Positions 13,431 to 15,536 of a stretch of DNA of 15,536 bases are shown piece by piece (within the stretch, counting starts at the first letter, position 1; each line of letters begins with the position of its first letter). Below the pieces are notes generated by a model, which made no database searches, had not been told where the DNA came from, and worked only from the letters and a program-made list of their open reading frames with translations. Origin of the DNA: Chitinophagaceae bacterium (GTDB lineage Bacteria > Bacteroidota > Bacteroidia > Chitinophagales > Chitinophagaceae); assembly GCA_947483345.1 (NCBI GenBank), contig CANKNL010000040.1, positions 1 through 15,536 of the forward strand, given 5' to 3'. The translations under genes and the position numbers were made by a program.

Positions 13431-13895
13431 TTAAAACTGAGGGAATAATTGTCTGGCAATACCTACCGGGCGAAATGGCCAGGGTATCATTAACAGAATA
13501 AGTAATAAAGCTATCCCAAAATAGATCAGGGTACGTTTGTGTTTTTGAGCATCCGTATCGGCACGTTTAACCATGCTGCGACCCACATGAACCAAAAGCC
13601 ACGCAATGATCATCATCAAGGCATGTTCAACGGCAAAATAACGTTCAGCAGGGTCTTTCATAACTGCCCCCATATCTGTTTTCACTTTTTCGAACCACAT
13701 ACCTGTAAAATATAAGATGAGGCCCAACAGTAACTGCAGATCGCAGGAGATCATAAAAAACAGGCTGCTTTTATTGTCGCTGTTGCGGTAATCTCTTTTA
13801 GATATAACGGCGCCTATGGCAGAAAGTACTGCCCATACACCAAAAATTAATACAGCCCAGCGAAGCATACTGTGGATGACGAGTGTATAATTCAT
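13431..13895 (-). CDS. Four-helix membrane protein, cytochrome-b-like
   Basis: From the ATG at 13895 the product is 154 aa with four predicted membrane helices (about 10-31, 45-65, 90-107 and 122-138). The frame is open further upstream to 13979, but those 28 residues are polar, non-conserved in character and cover the promoter, so I reject them. Helix 1 begins with His8 and helix 3 holds His91 and His103, spaced 12 apart, which would suit axial haem b ligands. Similar Bacteroidota proteins are often labelled cytochrome B, though I know of no experimental proof. It ends with Pro-Trp-Pro-Phe-Arg-Pro-Val-Gly. It is the first gene of the surE-lpxB cluster. Haem binding is an inference from histidine placement only. 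Confidence 0.75.
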   Translation of the reverse strand: MNYTLVIHSMLRWAVLIFGVWAVLSAIGAVISKRDYRNSDNKSSLFFMISCDLQLLLGLILYFTGMWFEKVKTDMGAVMKDPAERYFAVEHALMMIIAWLLVHVGRSMVKRADTDAQKHKRTLIYFGIALLLILLMIPWPFRPVGIARQLFPQF

Positions 13896-13911
13896 AAAAA
13901 TAAGTTTGCTG

Positions 13912-13919
13912 CAAAAATA
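13912..13919 (-). promoter_or_regulatory. Putative -7 promoter box for the membrane protein-surE-lpxB cluster
   Basis: The minus strand reads TATTTTTG, an exact TAnnTTTG match, 16 nt before the ATG at 13895. This would give a very short leader. It lies in a 112-bp divergent intergenic region (13896-14007). No clear -33 TTG element is present at the usual distance. Its position supports the downstream ATG rather than the longer ORF start at 13979. Confidence 0.4.
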
Positions 13920-14007
13920 AGGCAAGTGTATTAAGGCTGAATTATTTTTTTTAAAGCTAATGGCCTTTAGTAAAATCAACTTATATTAGTAAACTAAAAA
14001 CCATTTT

Positions 14008-15536
14008 ATGGATGTAATCAAAACCTGCTTTTCTTTTTTTGCGGTTCTTATTTGTGTACAATTGTCTGCTCAGAAAATTGCAGAAAACAATGCAAAAACC
14101 AAGGAGCCCGACTCATTAAAAAATATCTCTTTGGCTGGTTTGAATTTTAGAAGTATTGGTCCGGCCGTTACCGGCGGGCGAATTACAGCATTGGCTGTTA
14201 ATCCGCTTAATACCAGTGAATATTATGCCGCTTCGGGTCATGGGTCTTTATGGAAAACTACAAATAACGGCATTACCTTTTCACCTGCTTTTGAAAACCA
14301 AACTTCTTTTGCAATGGGGGCTGTAGCCATCGATCCATCTAATACAAATATACTGTGGGCAGGTACGGGCGAAAACAATAATCAGGGAAATGTTATTTAT
14401 GGTGATGGGATATATAAAAGTGAAAACGGGGGTAAGAGTTGGAAGAATATGGGACTTAAAAATTCGGAACATATTGGTGGTATTGTTATTGATCCGGGCA
14501 ATTCAAATATTGTGTATGTGGCAGCCTATGGGTCATTACGCAATTCGGGAGGCGACCGTGGTATTTATAAAACAACTGACGCTGGTAAAACCTGGCGTAG
14601 GGTATTATTTGTAAGTGATTTTACCGGCTTTTTTGAAGTGCATATGGATCCGCGGTATACAACCCATTTATATGCAGTGGCCCATCAGCGCATGCGGAAG
14701 GGCTATACAGGTATTGGTGGTGGTGATGAGTCTGCTATTTACAAAACAACCGACAGTGGGGCTACCTGGCAAAAAATAATGACAGGCTTACCTACAGAAA
14801 ATGTGGGCAGGATAGGGCTGGCCATATCACCGGCAAATCCTGATATTATTTATGGGTTGGTTCAGGCCAAAGAAGGCAGTGGTTTTTATCAAAGTAAGGA
14901 TCGCGGTATATCATGGACAAAACAAAGCGCCTATAATCCTGCCTATCCATTTTATATGCAGAAAATTGTAGCAGACCCAAAAGATGAAAACCGGGTTTAC
15001 AGTATGGATTTACTCATTAAGGTGAGTATAGATGCTGGTAAAACATTTAATACTCTTGGAGAAAAATTTAAGCATGTCGATAATCATGCCATGTGGATCG
15101 ATCCGTCTAATACCCTGCATTTGATTTCTGGAAATGATGGGGGTGTTTATGAAACCTGGGACAGGGGAGAAAACTGGGAATTTAAATCGCGGATTCCCAT
15201 TACAGAGATATATAAAATCAGTACAGATAATGCGATGCCGTTTTACAATGTTTATATTGGTACCCAGGATAATAACAGCCTTACCGGACCATCCAGGACG
15301 ATCAATTCAACCGGCATAAGCAATGCCGACTGGTTATTTACATGGGGTGGTGATGGATTTGAAACACAGGCAGACTGGGCAGATGACAATATTTTATATG
15401 CACAATCACAGAATGGCGGACTGGTTCGTTATGATAAAAAAAGCAGAGAAGCATTATTCATTCAACCTGTTAATAGTATTGATTCGGGCTACCGTTTTGA
15501 TTGGGATGCGCCATTACTGATTTCTAAACATAATAA
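14008..15536 (+). CDS. Secreted sortilin/BNR-repeat beta-propeller protein, N-terminal 509 residues (cut by window edge)
   Basis: From the ATG at 14008 the frame stays open to the end of the window without a stop. The N-terminus is a signal peptide (to about residue 22, Leu-Ser-Ala-Gln). The domain opens with Phe-Arg-Ser-Ile-Gly-Pro-Ala-Val-Thr-Gly-Gly-Arg-Ile, typical of VPS10/sortilin-like WD40/YVTN/BNR proteins of Bacteroidota. Asp-box motifs (Ser/Thr-x-Asp-x-Gly-x-x-Trp or close variants) occur at about residues 138-145, 189-196, 247-254, 296-303 and 383-390, marking propeller blades. Such proteins are often annotated as glycosyl hydrolases, but the Asp-box propeller alone does not prove that activity. 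The family usually runs to about 1000 residues, so roughly half is missing here, and any C-terminal sorting domain cannot be seen. It is divergent from the surE-lpxB cluster. Confidence 0.9.
   Translation, partial: MDVIKTCFSFFAVLICVQLSAQKIAENNAKTKEPDSLKNISLAGLNFRSIGPAVTGGRITALAVNPLNTSEYYAASGHGSLWKTTNNGITFSPAFENQTSFAMGAVAIDPSNTNILWAGTGENNNQGNVIYGDGIYKSENGGKSWKNMGLKNSEHIGGIVIDPGNSNIVYVAAYGSLRNSGGDRGIYKTTDAGKTWRRVLFVSDFTGFFEVHMDPRYTTHLYAVAHQRMRKGYTGIGGGDESAIYKTTDSGATWQKIMTGLPTENVGRIGLAISPANPDIIYGLVQAKEGSGFYQSKDRGISWTKQSAYNPAYPFYMQKIVADPKDENRVYSMDLLIKVSIDAGKTFNTLGEKFKHVDNHAMWIDPSNTLHLISGNDGGVYETWDRGENWEFKSRIPITEIYKISTDNAMPFYNVYIGTQDNNSLTGPSRTINSTGISNADWLFTWGGDGFETQADWADDNILYAQSQNGGLVRYDKKSREALFIQPVNSIDSGYRFDWDAPLLISKHN

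Noticed and set aside
13896..13979. 28-residue N-terminal extension of the four-helix membrane protein
   Set aside because: It covers the perfect -7 box at 13912-13919, is unlike a signal peptide, and the ATG at 13895 gives a sensible first helix.

Overview
The window comes from an AT-rich Bacteroidota genome, most likely a member of the Chitinophagales/Chitinophagaceae. The main pointers are a PorP/SprF outer-membrane protein paired with a giant protein that ends in a CHU_C (type B) type IX secretion sorting domain, an lpxB gene (Gram-negative lipid A), a NarL-type orphan response regulator, and starts that mostly lack a Shine-Dalgarno sequence. Two perfect copies of the Bacteroidota -7 promoter motif TAnnTTTG are also present. 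I see no rRNA, tRNA, insertion sequence, phage gene or CRISPR array.

Layout. (1) At 1-126 the window cuts into the N-terminus of a secreted YHS-domain protein on the minus strand. (2) Divergent from it, 365-3890 holds a compact plus-strand operon of DoxX-like membrane protein, DinB-like protein, NRDE/TANGO2-family protein, membrane-anchored ATP-grasp enzyme and alpha/beta hydrolase. The first four genes overlap one another and the fifth follows after 14 nt. A possible 36-codon ORF is coupled to the end. (3) An orphan LuxR-type response regulator (4120-4746) follows, with a perfect inverted repeat upstream. (4) Convergent with it is a two-gene minus-strand unit: the 1351-aa T9SS type B cargo protein (5799-9854; WG-like repeats, PKD domain, five tandem 90-aa repeats, CHU_C) and its PorP/SprF partner (4758-5795). 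(5) A Crp/Fnr-family regulator (minus) and a 53-aa membrane protein (plus) are divergent, with a 17-bp perfect palindrome between them. (6) A minus-strand cluster holds a small haem-b-like membrane protein, surE, a three-helix membrane protein and lpxB. (7) The plus-strand gene at the right edge encodes a secreted sortilin/BNR-repeat beta-propeller protein and runs off the window.

How the genes fit together. The T9SS pair is a surface-adhesin and export/anchoring module. The surE-membrane protein-lpxB cluster links nucleotide phosphohydrolysis with lipid A synthesis. The DoxX-to-hydrolase operon is the least explained part: it combines a redox-type membrane protein, a metal-binding helical bundle, an Ntn-fold protein, an ATP-dependent ligase and a hydrolase, which looks like a small uncharacterised pathway. 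All functions here are inferred from reading the translated sequences; no database search was possible.
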